64,000 bases of DNA from Acidibrevibacterium fodinaquatile (GTDB lineage Bacteria; Pseudomonadota; Alphaproteobacteria; Acetobacterales; Acetobacteraceae), in assembly GCF_003352165.1 (NCBI RefSeq), contig NZ_CP029176.1:1922001-1986000 (forward strand), written 5' to 3'. A program made the translations under genes and the position numbers. Shown in pieces: positions 24,494-33,614 of this stretch; the stretch's first letter is position 1, and every line of letters begins with the position of its first letter. The notes under the pieces were generated by a model. The model searched no databases. It had not been told where the DNA came from and worked only from the letters and a program-made list of their open reading frames with translations.

Positions 24494-26614
24494 TCATTCT
24501 CCCATCTCGATCACCGCGTCGGCGGCAAAGGCGCCTTCGGGCAAGGCAAAAACCGGGTTGAGGTCGATCGCGCGGAGCCGCCGGCCGCGAGGATCGGCCT
24601 CGGCGGCGGCGGCGAATCGAGAAAGTGCCGACAACATCCGCGCCAGCGCCGGAATATCGGCCGCCGGCCGGCCGCGCGCGCCAAGCAAGAGAGGGGCGGC
24701 GCGGACCGAGCGGATCATCGCTTCCGCGACCTCGACGCCGAACGGGCAGCGGCGGAAAACGACATCGCGCAGCACCTCGACGAAAATTCCGCCCAAACCG
24801 AACGCCGCGATCGGGCCGAACACCGGGTCGCGATGGACGCCGAGCAGGCATTCGACCCCGCCGGTCATTGCTTTTGCGACCAGAACCCCCTCGATTCGCG
24901 CCTCCGGCCGCGCGGCTTTCGCGCGCGCGATCAAGGTCGAAAACCCGGCGCGTACCGCATCGGCATCGCCGAGACCAAGCAGCACCCCGCCGATTTCAGA
25001 TTTATGCAAAATATCCGGGGAGAGAATCTTCATCACCACCGGATAGCCGAGGGCCGCGGCCGCCGCGATCGCCTCCTCGGCGGTTGCCGCGACCTGTTCG
25101 GGAACACAGACGATCCCGGCTTCCGCGAGCAGCCGTTTGGCCTCTGCCTCGCTCGGGGTTGCGGCCGGCAGCGCCACCTTCGGCAAGGGCGCCGGCGGCG
25201 GCGGCGAGGGGGCCGCGAAAGCGGCGCCGAAACGCCCCATCGCCGCGATCGCCGCGACCGCGCGGGAGGGATCCTCGAACACCAGAAACCCGTCTTCCTC
25301 ATAGGCGCGCACACGTGTCTGGTCAGCGACCACCGAGAGCACGAAGAGGCGCTCGGGATGCGCGCTCCGTACCGCGTTGAGTTCGGCGCGTAGTTTCGGC
25401 GCGATGGAGGCGGCGCCGCCGGTTTGCGAGAAGAACGCGAGCACCGAGGCATAGCCGCCATCGGCGACCATGCTTTCGGCGAAACGCCCGACCAGCGAAA
25501 GATCGTTCAGCACCTGCGCCGTGCAATCGACCGGGTTGCGCGGCGCCGCAAACGGCACCAGCGCGCGCAAGGCCGCCTGCGCCGGCGCCGGCATCTCGGG
25601 CATCGGGAGGCCGAGCGCCTCGGCGGCGTCGCTGATCAAAACCCCGGCGCCGCCGCTCACCGTGATCACCCCGAGGCTGTTGCGCGCGGGATAGATGCGC
25701 TTGGTCGCGGCATAGGCGATATCCAGCATCTGCTCGGTGGTCGCGGCGCGCACCACGCCGAATTCGGCGAGCACGGCATCGGTCACGGCGTCATCACCGG
25801 CGATCGAGGCGGTATGGGACTGCGCCGCCGCCTGACCGAGGGCACTGCGCCCGACCTTCATCAGCACCACCGGCTTTTTGGCGGCGCGCGCCGCCGCGAG
25901 GGCCGCGAGAAAACTTTCCGCCTCGCGAATGCCCTCGGCGTAGGCGGCGATGACGTCGGTGTCGGGGTCTTCCGCGAGCCAGCCGATGACCTCGCCGACG
26001 GTGACATCGCTCTCATTGCCGGTGGTGATGCAGAGCGGCGTGCCGAGGCCGCGGCCGCGCGCAATGGCGAAAAGGTGCGTCCCATAGGCGCCAGACTGGC
26101 TCGCAACGCCGATCCGCCCGGGCAGCGGAAACCCGGTCTCGAGGGACGCCGTGAAAGTCGGGTAATAGCCAAGCCGCGCGTTGAAAAGGCCGAGACAATT
26201 GGGGCCGAGGAGCCGCATGCCAGAGGCCCGTGCGCGCGCCACCATTTCCGCCTGCGCCGCCGCCCCGGCGGCATCCATCTCGGCGAAACCCGCGGTCAAG
26301 ACGATCGCGCCCCTGACCCCGCGCGCGGCGAGCGCGGCAACGGTTTCGACAGCGAACGCCGCCGGCACCGCGACGATCGCGACATCCGGCGTCTCGGGCA
26401 GGTCGGCGATGCTCGGAAAACAGGGAAGTCCCTGCACCGTCTCGCGTTTCGGGTTCACCGGCATCAGCCGGCCGGAAAAACGCTGTTGCAACATATAAGC
26501 GATCGGCCGGCCGCCGATCCGGGTCGGGTCGTCGGACGCACCGATCACCGCGACCGAACGCGGCGCGAGCAACGGGGTCAGGGAGGCGAAACGCCGCATC
26601 TCGGGAGCGCTCAT
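24494..26614 (-). CDS. acyl-CoA synthetase, NDP-forming type (fused SucD/SucC-like)
   Basis: The 706-residue protein has a CoA-binding domain (SVAVIGASDDPTRIGGRP), two SucD-like ligase domains with the phosphorylatable His in AQSHTASIAGDDAV (His267), and a C-terminal ATP-grasp domain (GYPVVMKILSPDILHKSEIGGV). This is the ADP-forming acetate/acyl-CoA synthetase architecture. It probably activates the pathway's starting acid. The ATG at 26614 is assumed; another at 26599 is possible, and neither has a strong ribosome site. It is the first gene of the minus-strand operon. Confidence 0.87.
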   Translation of the reverse strand: MSAPEMRRFASLTPLLAPRSVAVIGASDDPTRIGGRPIAYMLQQRFSGRLMPVNPKRETVQGLPCFPSIADLPETPDVAIVAVPAAFAVETVAALAARGVRGAIVLTAGFAEMDAAGAAAQAEMVARARASGMRLLGPNCLGLFNARLGYYPTFTASLETGFPLPGRIGVASQSGAYGTHLFAIARGRGLGTPLCITTGNESDVTVGEVIGWLAEDPDTDVIAAYAEGIREAESFLAALAAARAAKKPVVLMKVGRSALGQAAAQSHTASIAGDDAVTDAVLAEFGVVRAATTEQMLDIAYAATKRIYPARNSLGVITVSGGAGVLISDAAEALGLPMPEMPAPAQAALRALVPFAAPRNPVDCTAQVLNDLSLVGRFAESMVADGGYASVLAFFSQTGGAASIAPKLRAELNAVRSAHPERLFVLSVVADQTRVRAYEEDGFLVFEDPSRAVAAIAAMGRFGAAFAAPSPPPPAPLPKVALPAATPSEAEAKRLLAEAGIVCVPEQVAATAEEAIAAAAALGYPVVMKILSPDILHKSEIGGVLLGLGDADAVRAGFSTLIARAKAARPEARIEGVLVAKAMTGGVECLLGVHRDPVFGPIAAFGLGGIFVEVLRDVVFRRCPFGVEVAEAMIRSVRAAPLLLGARGRPAADIPALARMLSALSRFAAAAEADPRGRRLRAIDLNPVFALPEGAFAADAVIEMGE

Positions 26615-26827
26615 GTCCGGCAATGCCGCCTGCCGGTCTCGCCCCCCGCCACCGATCGACCCGTGATAACGCGACACGTGTTCACGCGCTGCTTCCTCCC
26701 GCCTCTTGCCGGCCAATCATGGCGCAGCCGTGGCGCACCATCAACCCGCGGCGGGTGCTCTCCCTTGGTTGCGCGCACGATGCGCCTATTTGACGGCGCG
26801 GAAGCGATCGCGCATCACCGGAGCAGC

Positions 26828-28123
26828 ATGCGCGCGGCCATCGAAATCATCGTCATTCTGCTGCTGATCGGGCTCAACGGCCTGTTCGCGCTCTCCGAAC
26901 TCGCCCTCGTTTCGGCGCGCCGCGCCCGCCTTGCGGTGCTGGAACGCAAGGGCGAGCCGCGCGCCGCCCTCGCCCGCGTCTTGGCGGAAGACCCGCAGCG
27001 TTTCCTGCCGACGATTCAGATCGGGATGACCTTGATCGGGATTGTCGCCGGCGTCGTCGGCGGCGCCCGGCTGGCGACGCGCCTCGCGCTGTGGCTCGCG
27101 CCGCTGCCGGTGATCGGCGCCTGGGCGAGTAGTCTCGCCTATATCGTGGTGGTGGTTGCGATTACCTATTTCACCTTGGTGTTCGGTGAGTTGGTGCCAA
27201 AGCAGCTGGCGCTGCGCTGGCCGGAGCGAACGGCGGTGCTTGTCGCCCGCCCGGTCGCCTTGCTCGCGCGCATCGGCGCCCCGGTTGTTTGGCTGCTCGG
27301 TCGCTCTTCGGCCCTGGTGCTGCGGCTTCTCGGCCAGACCCAGAAACGCGGCCCCGAGGTGACGGAGGAGGAATTGCGTGCCTTCCTGCTCGAAGGCACC
27401 AAGGCCGGCGTCTTGGAGACCGAGGAGCGCGACATGATCGAGCGCCTGCTGCGCCTTGCCGACAAGCCGGTCCGCGCGATCATGACGCCACGCACCGAAA
27501 TCACCTGGATCGACCGCACCGATCCCCGCCGCGACATCATCGCGACCCTCAAAGCCTCGCCGCATTCGCGCTTCGTGGTCTGCGATGGCGCGGTGGATAA
27601 TGTCGTCGGCATCGTCCAGACCAAGGACATTCTCGACCGCTTGCTCGATGGCGGCGAATTTTCGCTCGCAGCCAGCCTGCGCCAGCCGATGGTGATCCCC
27701 GACCGCGTCTCCGCCCTCGATGCCCTGGCGCGTCTCAAATCCGACCCGCTCGGGATCGCCGTGGTGATGGACGAATACGGCAGTTTCGAGGGGCTGGTGA
27801 CCGCGACCGATCTTCTGGAGGCGATCGTCGGCGACCTCAACGAACCGCCGCCGGAGCCGGCGCAGCCCAACCAGCCCGAGACCGAGCGGGTTCTGGACGG
27901 CTTGATGCCGGTCGATGAGCTGAAATCGCAGCTCGACCTCCCGGCGCTGCCGGCGGAAGGCAGTTATCATACGCTCGCCGGGCTGATCCTCGCCCTGCTC
28001 CGCCGGGTGCCGCAAGCGGGCGACCGCATTGTCTTCGGCGGCTGGCGGTTCGAGGTATTGGCGATGGATGGGCGGCGCGTCGAGCGGGTGCGGGTCGGGC
28101 GCGATCCGGTGAGCGGGACATGA
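26828..28123 (+). CDS. CNNM/CorC-family membrane protein (DUF21, CBS pair, CorC_HlyC)
   Basis: The 431-residue protein has an N-terminal DUF21 membrane domain (residues 1-170, four helices). A paired CBS domain follows (about 205-325: VRAIMTPRTEITWID, then VVMDEYGSFEGLVTATDLLEAI), and a C-terminal CorC_HlyC domain (about 345-425). The family is linked to Mg2+/Co2+ efflux or tolerance and was once labelled hemolysin. ATG 26828 is preferred because GGAG lies 4 bases before it; the frame is open much farther upstream only as antisense to the synthetase gene. Confidence 0.88.
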   Translation: MRAAIEIIVILLLIGLNGLFALSELALVSARRARLAVLERKGEPRAALARVLAEDPQRFLPTIQIGMTLIGIVAGVVGGARLATRLALWLAPLPVIGAWASSLAYIVVVVAITYFTLVFGELVPKQLALRWPERTAVLVARPVALLARIGAPVVWLLGRSSALVLRLLGQTQKRGPEVTEEELRAFLLEGTKAGVLETEERDMIERLLRLADKPVRAIMTPRTEITWIDRTDPRRDIIATLKASPHSRFVVCDGAVDNVVGIVQTKDILDRLLDGGEFSLAASLRQPMVIPDRVSALDALARLKSDPLGIAVVMDEYGSFEGLVTATDLLEAIVGDLNEPPPEPAQPNQPETERVLDGLMPVDELKSQLDLPALPAEGSYHTLAGLILALLRRVPQAGDRIVFGGWRFEVLAMDGRRVERVRVGRDPVSGT

Positions 28124-28135
28124 ACGAGGTCTGGC

Positions 28136-28804
28136 ATGGACACGTTCTTTCGCGGTGACCTCGCCGCGCCCGGTGGGCGGCGGCTCGCCTGGCTCGATAG
28201 CCTGCTCACCGATCACGCGGTGTTCCGGCTGGTGTGGAGCAATGCCGGCGTGGTGGTGCCGGGGCGGCTCTACCGCTCCAACCATCCGACGCCGGCGCGG
28301 CTCCGCGCCATGGCGCGACGCTGGCATCTCCGCACCGTGGTCAATCTCCGCGGCCCCTGCGGCAATGGCTCGGACGCCCTCTCGCGTGAGGCGGCGCAGC
28401 GGCTCGGCCTGCGCTTCATCGATGCGCCGATCGCCAGCCGCACGCCGGGGCGCGCCGATCTGCTCGGCCTGATCGAAACCTTGCAAACCATGGCCGAACC
28501 GGCGCTGATCCACTGCAAATCCGGCGCCGATCGCGCCGGCTTCGCCGCCGCCGTGTTCCTGATTTTGAACGGCGTTCCGGTTGCGCGGGCGATGGCGGCG
28601 CTTTCCTGGCGCTACGGACATTTCCGGACTTCCCGGGTCGGCATTCTCGATGCTTTGCTGCTGTCCTACGCGCGCGAGGCGGAGGGGCGGCTGTCATTTC
28701 CCGATTGGGTGCGAGACGGGTATGATGAAATGGCGCTGCGCCGGGATTTCGCGGCCCATGGCTTGGCGAGCTTTCTCGTCGATCGGGTATTGCGACGCGA
28801 ATGA
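28136..28804 (+). CDS. PTP-like (dual-specificity) phosphatase
   Basis: The 222-residue protein carries the CX5R active site HCKSGADRAG (Cys127, Arg133) with the substrate-loop strand RTVVNLRGP and a possible general acid before it. This places it in the tyrosine/dual-specificity phosphatase family used in bacteria on phosphoproteins, phospholipids or sugar phosphates. It follows the CNNM gene by 12 bases and precedes a Kdo hydroxylase gene by 31, so an envelope-lipid substrate is plausible but not shown. Confidence 0.82.
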   Translation: MDTFFRGDLAAPGGRRLAWLDSLLTDHAVFRLVWSNAGVVVPGRLYRSNHPTPARLRAMARRWHLRTVVNLRGPCGNGSDALSREAAQRLGLRFIDAPIASRTPGRADLLGLIETLQTMAEPALIHCKSGADRAGFAAAVFLILNGVPVARAMAALSWRYGHFRTSRVGILDALLLSYAREAEGRLSFPDWVRDGYDEMALRRDFAAHGLASFLVDRVLRRE

Positions 28805-28835
28805 TACGGATGGAAAAAATCTCTTCCGGAGGCGG

Positions 28836-29726
28836 ATGATGCAGGCAATCGACGTGGTCGAGGAATTTCGCGGCCTCACTTGGGAAGGCCCCTTCGCGCC
28901 AGACACGATCGCGCGCGCCGGCGATGCGCTCGAGGCCGGCAAAGTCCTGTTTTTCCCCGATCTCGCCTTTCGTTTGCGCCCCGAGGAGGCGGGCTTTCTC
29001 GACGATAAAGTGTCCGATCACAGCCGCAAGAATGTGAGTTTCGACCCACTTACCGGCCAGATCGGGGCGACCACGCTCGCCGGCGTCGAGGAAAAAAAGC
29101 TCGCGGCGATGTTGGATCGCTTCGGCCGCCAGGCCCGTTCATTGCTGGTCGGCCTCATCCCCGCCTATGACATCGGTCTCGAGCGCGCCCGCACCAGCTT
29201 CCGCCCCGTCGAGATCGCCGGCCGCCCGACCTCGCCCCGCCACGATGATCGCCGGCTCCATGTCGATGCCTTCCCGAGCCGGCCGATGCGCGGCAAGCGC
29301 ATCCTCCGCGTGTTTTCCAATATCGCGCCCGACGACACGCTGCGGCACTGGGAGGTGGGCGAGCCGTTCGCGGATTTCGCCAAGAAATTCCTCCCGCGTC
29401 TCCGCCGCCCGCTGCCGGGCGCCGCCTGGTTCATGGAGCGCATCGGCCTCACCAAAGGGCGGCGGAGCCCCTATGATTTCCTGATGCTCGGCCTACACGA
29501 TCAAGGGAAGCTCGATCACACCTATCAGCGCGAGGCGCCGCGGATAAAACTCGCCTTCCCGCCGGGCTCGACCTGGATCGTCTATACCGATCAGGTGCTG
29601 CACGCCGCGATGTCCGGCCGCTTCGCCCTGGAACAAACTTTTCATCTCCCCAACGATCGCTTGCTTCACCCCGAACGCAGCCCGCTTCGGGTGCTGGAAC
29701 GGCTCGCCGGCCGAGAATTGGTGTAG
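28836..29726 (+). CDS. kdoO: Kdo hydroxylase (Fe(II)/2-oxoglutarate dioxygenase)
   Basis: The 296-residue enzyme matches the Kdo-hydroxylase family that converts the outer Kdo of lipopolysaccharide to Ko. The iron ligands are visible as HVD (His142, Asp144) and a distal His in QVLHAAMSG (His256), with PPGSTWIVYTDQ between. HDDRRLHVDAFPSRP and RHWEVGEP are family hallmarks. GGAGG is 4 bases before the ATG. It acts at the inner membrane/cytoplasm on lipid A precursors. It forms an apparent run with the phosphatase gene. Confidence 0.87.
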   Translation: MMQAIDVVEEFRGLTWEGPFAPDTIARAGDALEAGKVLFFPDLAFRLRPEEAGFLDDKVSDHSRKNVSFDPLTGQIGATTLAGVEEKKLAAMLDRFGRQARSLLVGLIPAYDIGLERARTSFRPVEIAGRPTSPRHDDRRLHVDAFPSRPMRGKRILRVFSNIAPDDTLRHWEVGEPFADFAKKFLPRLRRPLPGAAWFMERIGLTKGRRSPYDFLMLGLHDQGKLDHTYQREAPRIKLAFPPGSTWIVYTDQVLHAAMSGRFALEQTFHLPNDRLLHPERSPLRVLERLAGRELV

Positions 29727-29767
29727 AGATCGTTTTGTTAATCTCCCACTGCTATACATGACAATTA

Positions 29768-29785
29768 GAGCCTGTCATCAATTTT
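29768..29785. repeat. orphan IS-end-like sequence (GAGCCTGTCATCAATTTT)
   Basis: Fourteen bases (GCCTGTCATCAATT) are identical to the outer end of the transposase fragment at 15341. No transposase frame is present beside it here. It could be the scar or a miniature derivative of the same IS. Confidence 0.4.
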
Positions 29786-29867
29786 AGGGTTTGATTTTTG
29801 GGGATGGCTATCGCGGTAAAGCATGGGCTCTCCCTGCGCGTCCAGCGCCCCGTCTATGTCAGCCCCA

Positions 29868-31334
29868 TTATCCGCCCGTTGCGGGATTTTCGACGAACGG
29901 CCACTGATCGCGCGACGCTTTGCGATAGGGGAGGGCGGTGATAACGGGCGAAACCGCGCCTGGCGCTGCGACATAAAGAATGTCCCCGGCGATCGGGGCA
30001 AAAGCGGCATGGAAATGCTGCATCGATTTGACCACGAGGACGCGGCGCGCGCCGATATCGATGCCGGCGGCGGTGAAGCAGACCGGGCTGAAACATTGGG
30101 TGCGGATCGTGCTGCAGACGATGGCGATGGCGCCGACCGCGAACGCCGCGAGATCGCCGGCCGGCGCCATCGCGCCCCCGAACGGGATGGAGACGTCACG
30201 CGCGAGGCCGATGACGCGTGCCTCGAGATCGAGCGGCTGGCCCGAAAACCGCCCGAGTTTGCCGCCGAGCCGGAGGGCGAAAGCGGCGCCCACCCCAACC
30301 TCGAACGCCAGCCTGACCACCATCGGATCCCAAATCATGGCGATCGCGGCGTTCTCGACCCCGCGCGCGAGCATCGCCTCCAGCACAAACGTCGAATCGC
30401 TCGCAGCCCCCCCGCCAGCATTGTCGGCGACATCGGCGAGAACCAACGGGCGTGCCCCACGATAATGCGCGGCACGCTCCATGGCGTCATCGAGCGTCAC
30501 ATAAGGTGGGCTGATCGCCGCGCGGAGTGCGAAGAATTCCCGCCCGAGTTCGGCCGCGAGCCGCGCCGCCTTGTCCCGATCACCATCGGTGACAACGATG
30601 ATCTTGCTCCCCATATCGGCGACATCGGCCCAGGGGAAGCCGTGCACGATCGAGACCGAAAGCACGCCGTCGTGCCCCTCGAGGGCGCTAGCACGATCGA
30701 CGAAGCCGCGCATCGGCTGGCGTGTGGTATGAAAAACGCCGACCATGCGGCAATCGAACCAGCCGATCACCGGGCGCGTCTTTCCTTCTATGGCATCGGC
30801 GATGATCGTGAAGAGTTCGCGTGCGCGCTCGCCGACATCGGTATGCGGATATTCCTTGAACAAAACGAGCGCGGTCACGTTCTCGCATTTCGCGCGGCTG
30901 ATATTGGCATGAAGATCGAACTCGGCGCCGATCGCAACGTCCGGCCCGACGATCGCGCGCACCCGCGCGAGCAGATCGCCCTCGGCATCGTCATAGCCTT
31001 CCGCGATCATCGCGCCATGCAGCGACAACAGCACCGCATCGACCGGCATCGCGGCCTTGAGATCGGCGAGGATCTCATCGCGAAACGCCTCATAGACCGT
31101 GCGCACCGTGGGGCCGGCGGGCTGGGCGAAGGCGCAGAGACTCTCGATCACCCGCCAACCCCGCGCCGCCGCCATCTCGCGCCAGGCGACGAGGGGAACG
31201 GCATAAAGCGGTGCCGCCTCGCCATAATTCGCGCGGCGGTAGAGGCAGGTTTCCTCGAACATCCGGAGCCCCGTCGGCAGCGCCGAAAAACTGTTGGTCT
31301 CGGTGCCGAGCATGGCGGTAAACAGGGTTTTCAT
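29868..31334 (-). CDS. M81/MlrC-family amidohydrolase-like protein
   Basis: The 488-residue protein matches the DUF1485/MlrC family. GTETNSFSALPTGL opens the N-terminal metal-binding domain. LSLHGAMIAEGYDDAEGDLL and GAEFDLHANIS hold likely metal-binding acids and His. The C-terminal MlrC domain covers about residues 300-480 (VLADVADNAGGGAASDSTFV). MlrC of microcystin degraders is a metallopeptidase, but most homologues occur beside hydantoinase/oxoprolinase genes, as here, and probably act on small amides. GGAAGGAAATTC precedes the ATG. The gene is divergent from hyuA, 159 bases away. Confidence 0.85.
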   Translation of the reverse strand: MKTLFTAMLGTETNSFSALPTGLRMFEETCLYRRANYGEAAPLYAVPLVAWREMAAARGWRVIESLCAFAQPAGPTVRTVYEAFRDEILADLKAAMPVDAVLLSLHGAMIAEGYDDAEGDLLARVRAIVGPDVAIGAEFDLHANISRAKCENVTALVLFKEYPHTDVGERARELFTIIADAIEGKTRPVIGWFDCRMVGVFHTTRQPMRGFVDRASALEGHDGVLSVSIVHGFPWADVADMGSKIIVVTDGDRDKAARLAAELGREFFALRAAISPPYVTLDDAMERAAHYRGARPLVLADVADNAGGGAASDSTFVLEAMLARGVENAAIAMIWDPMVVRLAFEVGVGAAFALRLGGKLGRFSGQPLDLEARVIGLARDVSIPFGGAMAPAGDLAAFAVGAIAIVCSTIRTQCFSPVCFTAAGIDIGARRVLVVKSMQHFHAAFAPIAGDILYVAAPGAVSPVITALPYRKASRDQWPFVENPATGG

Positions 31335-31493
31335 GAATTTCCTTCCGGGACCGATCACGCGATGGCGAGCGTCCGCTCTTCGCTGCGACGAAATTGTCAT
31401 GTTTGACGCGGCATGGCGAGAGGCGAAGACGATGATTTGACAGTTCCGCGAAACTCTTCATGCTGCGGTGCGACAGGGGAAAAAGGGCTTGGG

Positions 31494-33614
31494 ATGCGGG
31501 ATCGGACAGCTCCGGCGGAAAAAGGCGGGCAGATCAGGTTGGCGGTCGATATCGGCGGCACCTTCACCGATGTCGTGCTGGAAAGCGCTGGCCGCCGCTA
31601 TACCACGAAGCTTCTGACGACGCCCGCAGCCCCCGAGTGCGGTGTTCTCGATGGCATGCAGCGAATTTTAGCAGATGCCGATATCGCGCCGGCTGAGGTC
31701 GCGCTCGTCGTGCATGGTACCACGCTCGCAACCAACGCCATCATCGAGCGCAAGGGCGCGCGCACCGCCTTCATCACCACAGAGGGCTTTCGCGATGTTC
31801 TCGCGATGCGCAACGAAAGCCGCTACGATCAATACGATCTCAATATCGAGCTGCCTGAGCCTTTGGTGCCGCGCCATTTGCGCTTCACCGTGCCCGAACG
31901 GCTCGATCGCGCCGGGCGGGTGTTGCGCCCGCTCGATGAGGAGGCCGTGTGCGCGCTCGCGCCGACGCTGACGCGCGCGAAGATCGAGAGCATCGCGATC
32001 GGGTTTCTGCATGGTTTCGTCAACCCCGCGCATGAGCGGCGCGCGGCCTCGCTGCTCGCGTCATTGCTTCCCGGCATTCCGCTCTCGCTCGCGGCCGAGG
32101 TCGCGCCGGAAATGCGCGAATGGGAGCGGTTTTCGACCACCGTCGCCAATGCCTATGTCCAGCCCGCGATCGCGCGCTATCTCCGCCGGCTGGAGGCCGG
32201 GATGCGCGAAGTCGGGTTCACCGCGCCGGTTTATCTCATGCAGTCCGGCGGCCGCTTGACGACGATCGAGACCGCCTGCCGGTTTCCGATCCGCCTCGTT
32301 GAAAGCGGCCCGGCCGGCGGCGCCATTTTCGCCGCCGCCATCGCGCGTGAGGCCGGGCTCGATCGCGTGCTCTCCTTCGACATGGGCGGCACCACGGCGA
32401 AGGTCTGCCTTGTCGATGACCATCGCGCCCATGAAGCGCGTGGCTTCGAGGTCGCGCGGGTCGGGCGGTTTCGCAAGGGATCGGGTCTGCCGCTCAGGAT
32501 TCCGGTGATCGAGATGGTCGAGATCGGCGCCGGTGGCGGCAGCGAGGCGCGCATCGACAGCCTTGGCCGCCTTGCCGTCGGGCCTGAGAGCGCTGGCGCC
32601 GATCCCGGCCCCGCCTGCTATGGGCGCGGCGGCACCCGGCCGACGGTGACCGACGCCAATCTCGAACTCGGCCGCTATGATCCGGCTCTCTTTGCCGGCG
32701 GCCGCTTGCCGCTCGATGCGAACGCCGCGCGGACTGCTTTGATGCGGGCGGTTGGCGCGCCGCTTGGCCTCTCGAGCGCGATGGCCGCGGTCGGTGTCAT
32801 CGAAATCGTCGACGAGGCGATGGCCAACGCCGCCCGCGTGCACGCCATCGAAGCCGCGACCGCGCTCGAAGGCCGCACTCTGATCGCGTTCGGCGGCGGC
32901 GGGCCGGTGCACGCGACGCGGATCGCAGAGAAGCTCGGCATCGATCAGGTGCTCGTGCCCTCGGGCGCCGGGGTTGGCAGTGCGATCGGGTTTCTCCGCG
33001 CCGCGATCGGTTTTGAGGCGGTGCGCAGCCTCTATCAGCGTCTCGCGAGCCTCGATATCGCCGCCGTCAACGCGCTTTTCGCGGAGATGGCGCATGAGGC
33101 GCGCGACGTGGTGGCCCCAGCGAGCTTCGGGGCCGCGATCCGCGAGACACGGATGGCGAGCATGCGCTATGTCGGCCAGGGGCATGAAATTTCCATCCCC
33201 CTCCCGGTGCGTGATCTCGAGCCCGAGGATCGCGCGGCGATCAAGCGCGACTATGAGGCCGCCTATGCGCGGTTTTACAATCGTCCCGTGCCGGGCTCGG
33301 AGATTGAGGTGCTGAGCTATTTCCTGGTCCAGGAAACCATTCTCCCCGAGCCCGCGCCGCCGCCGCCACATCCGATGATACGCGCGGTGCGGAGCGCCGA
33401 GCGGCGGAAAGTGCGCGATGGCGCGACCGGCATCGAAGCCGATTGGGCGATTTATGCGCGCGATGCGCTCTCGCCCGGCGATCGCATCCTTGGTCCCGCG
33501 ATCATCGCCGAAGCCGAAACCTCGACATTGCTCGGCGCTGCCTGGCGCGGCGATGTCACCGCGCAAGGCTGGCTCATGCTGACGCGCGAGAGAGAAGGGG
33601 ATGAAAGCCGATGA
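31494..33614 (+). CDS. hyuA: hydantoinase/oxoprolinase subunit A
   Basis: The 706-residue protein has the actin-like ATPase fold of HyuA/OPLAH: LAVDIGGTFTDVVLES (residues 16-31), VVHGTTLATNAIIERKGART, VESGPAGGAIFAAAIA and SFDMGGTTAKVCLVDD. It hydrolyses ATP to open cyclic amides such as hydantoins or 5-oxoproline with HyuB. I chose ATG 31494; an upstream start at 31413 would add 27 residues not seen in the family. It overlaps hyuB by four bases (ATGA). Confidence 0.92.
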   Translation: MRDRTAPAEKGGQIRLAVDIGGTFTDVVLESAGRRYTTKLLTTPAAPECGVLDGMQRILADADIAPAEVALVVHGTTLATNAIIERKGARTAFITTEGFRDVLAMRNESRYDQYDLNIELPEPLVPRHLRFTVPERLDRAGRVLRPLDEEAVCALAPTLTRAKIESIAIGFLHGFVNPAHERRAASLLASLLPGIPLSLAAEVAPEMREWERFSTTVANAYVQPAIARYLRRLEAGMREVGFTAPVYLMQSGGRLTTIETACRFPIRLVESGPAGGAIFAAAIAREAGLDRVLSFDMGGTTAKVCLVDDHRAHEARGFEVARVGRFRKGSGLPLRIPVIEMVEIGAGGGSEARIDSLGRLAVGPESAGADPGPACYGRGGTRPTVTDANLELGRYDPALFAGGRLPLDANAARTALMRAVGAPLGLSSAMAAVGVIEIVDEAMANAARVHAIEAATALEGRTLIAFGGGGPVHATRIAEKLGIDQVLVPSGAGVGSAIGFLRAAIGFEAVRSLYQRLASLDIAAVNALFAEMAHEARDVVAPASFGAAIRETRMASMRYVGQGHEISIPLPVRDLEPEDRAAIKRDYEAAYARFYNRPVPGSEIEVLSYFLVQETILPEPAPPPPHPMIRAVRSAERRKVRDGATGIEADWAIYARDALSPGDRILGPAIIAEAETSTLLGAAWRGDVTAQGWLMLTREREGDESR

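Noticed and set aside
25424-26827. Long upstream extension of the CNNM gene frame
   Set aside because: This part is antisense to the acyl-CoA synthetase and has no family match; the real start at 26828 has a ribosome site and opens the DUF21 membrane domain.
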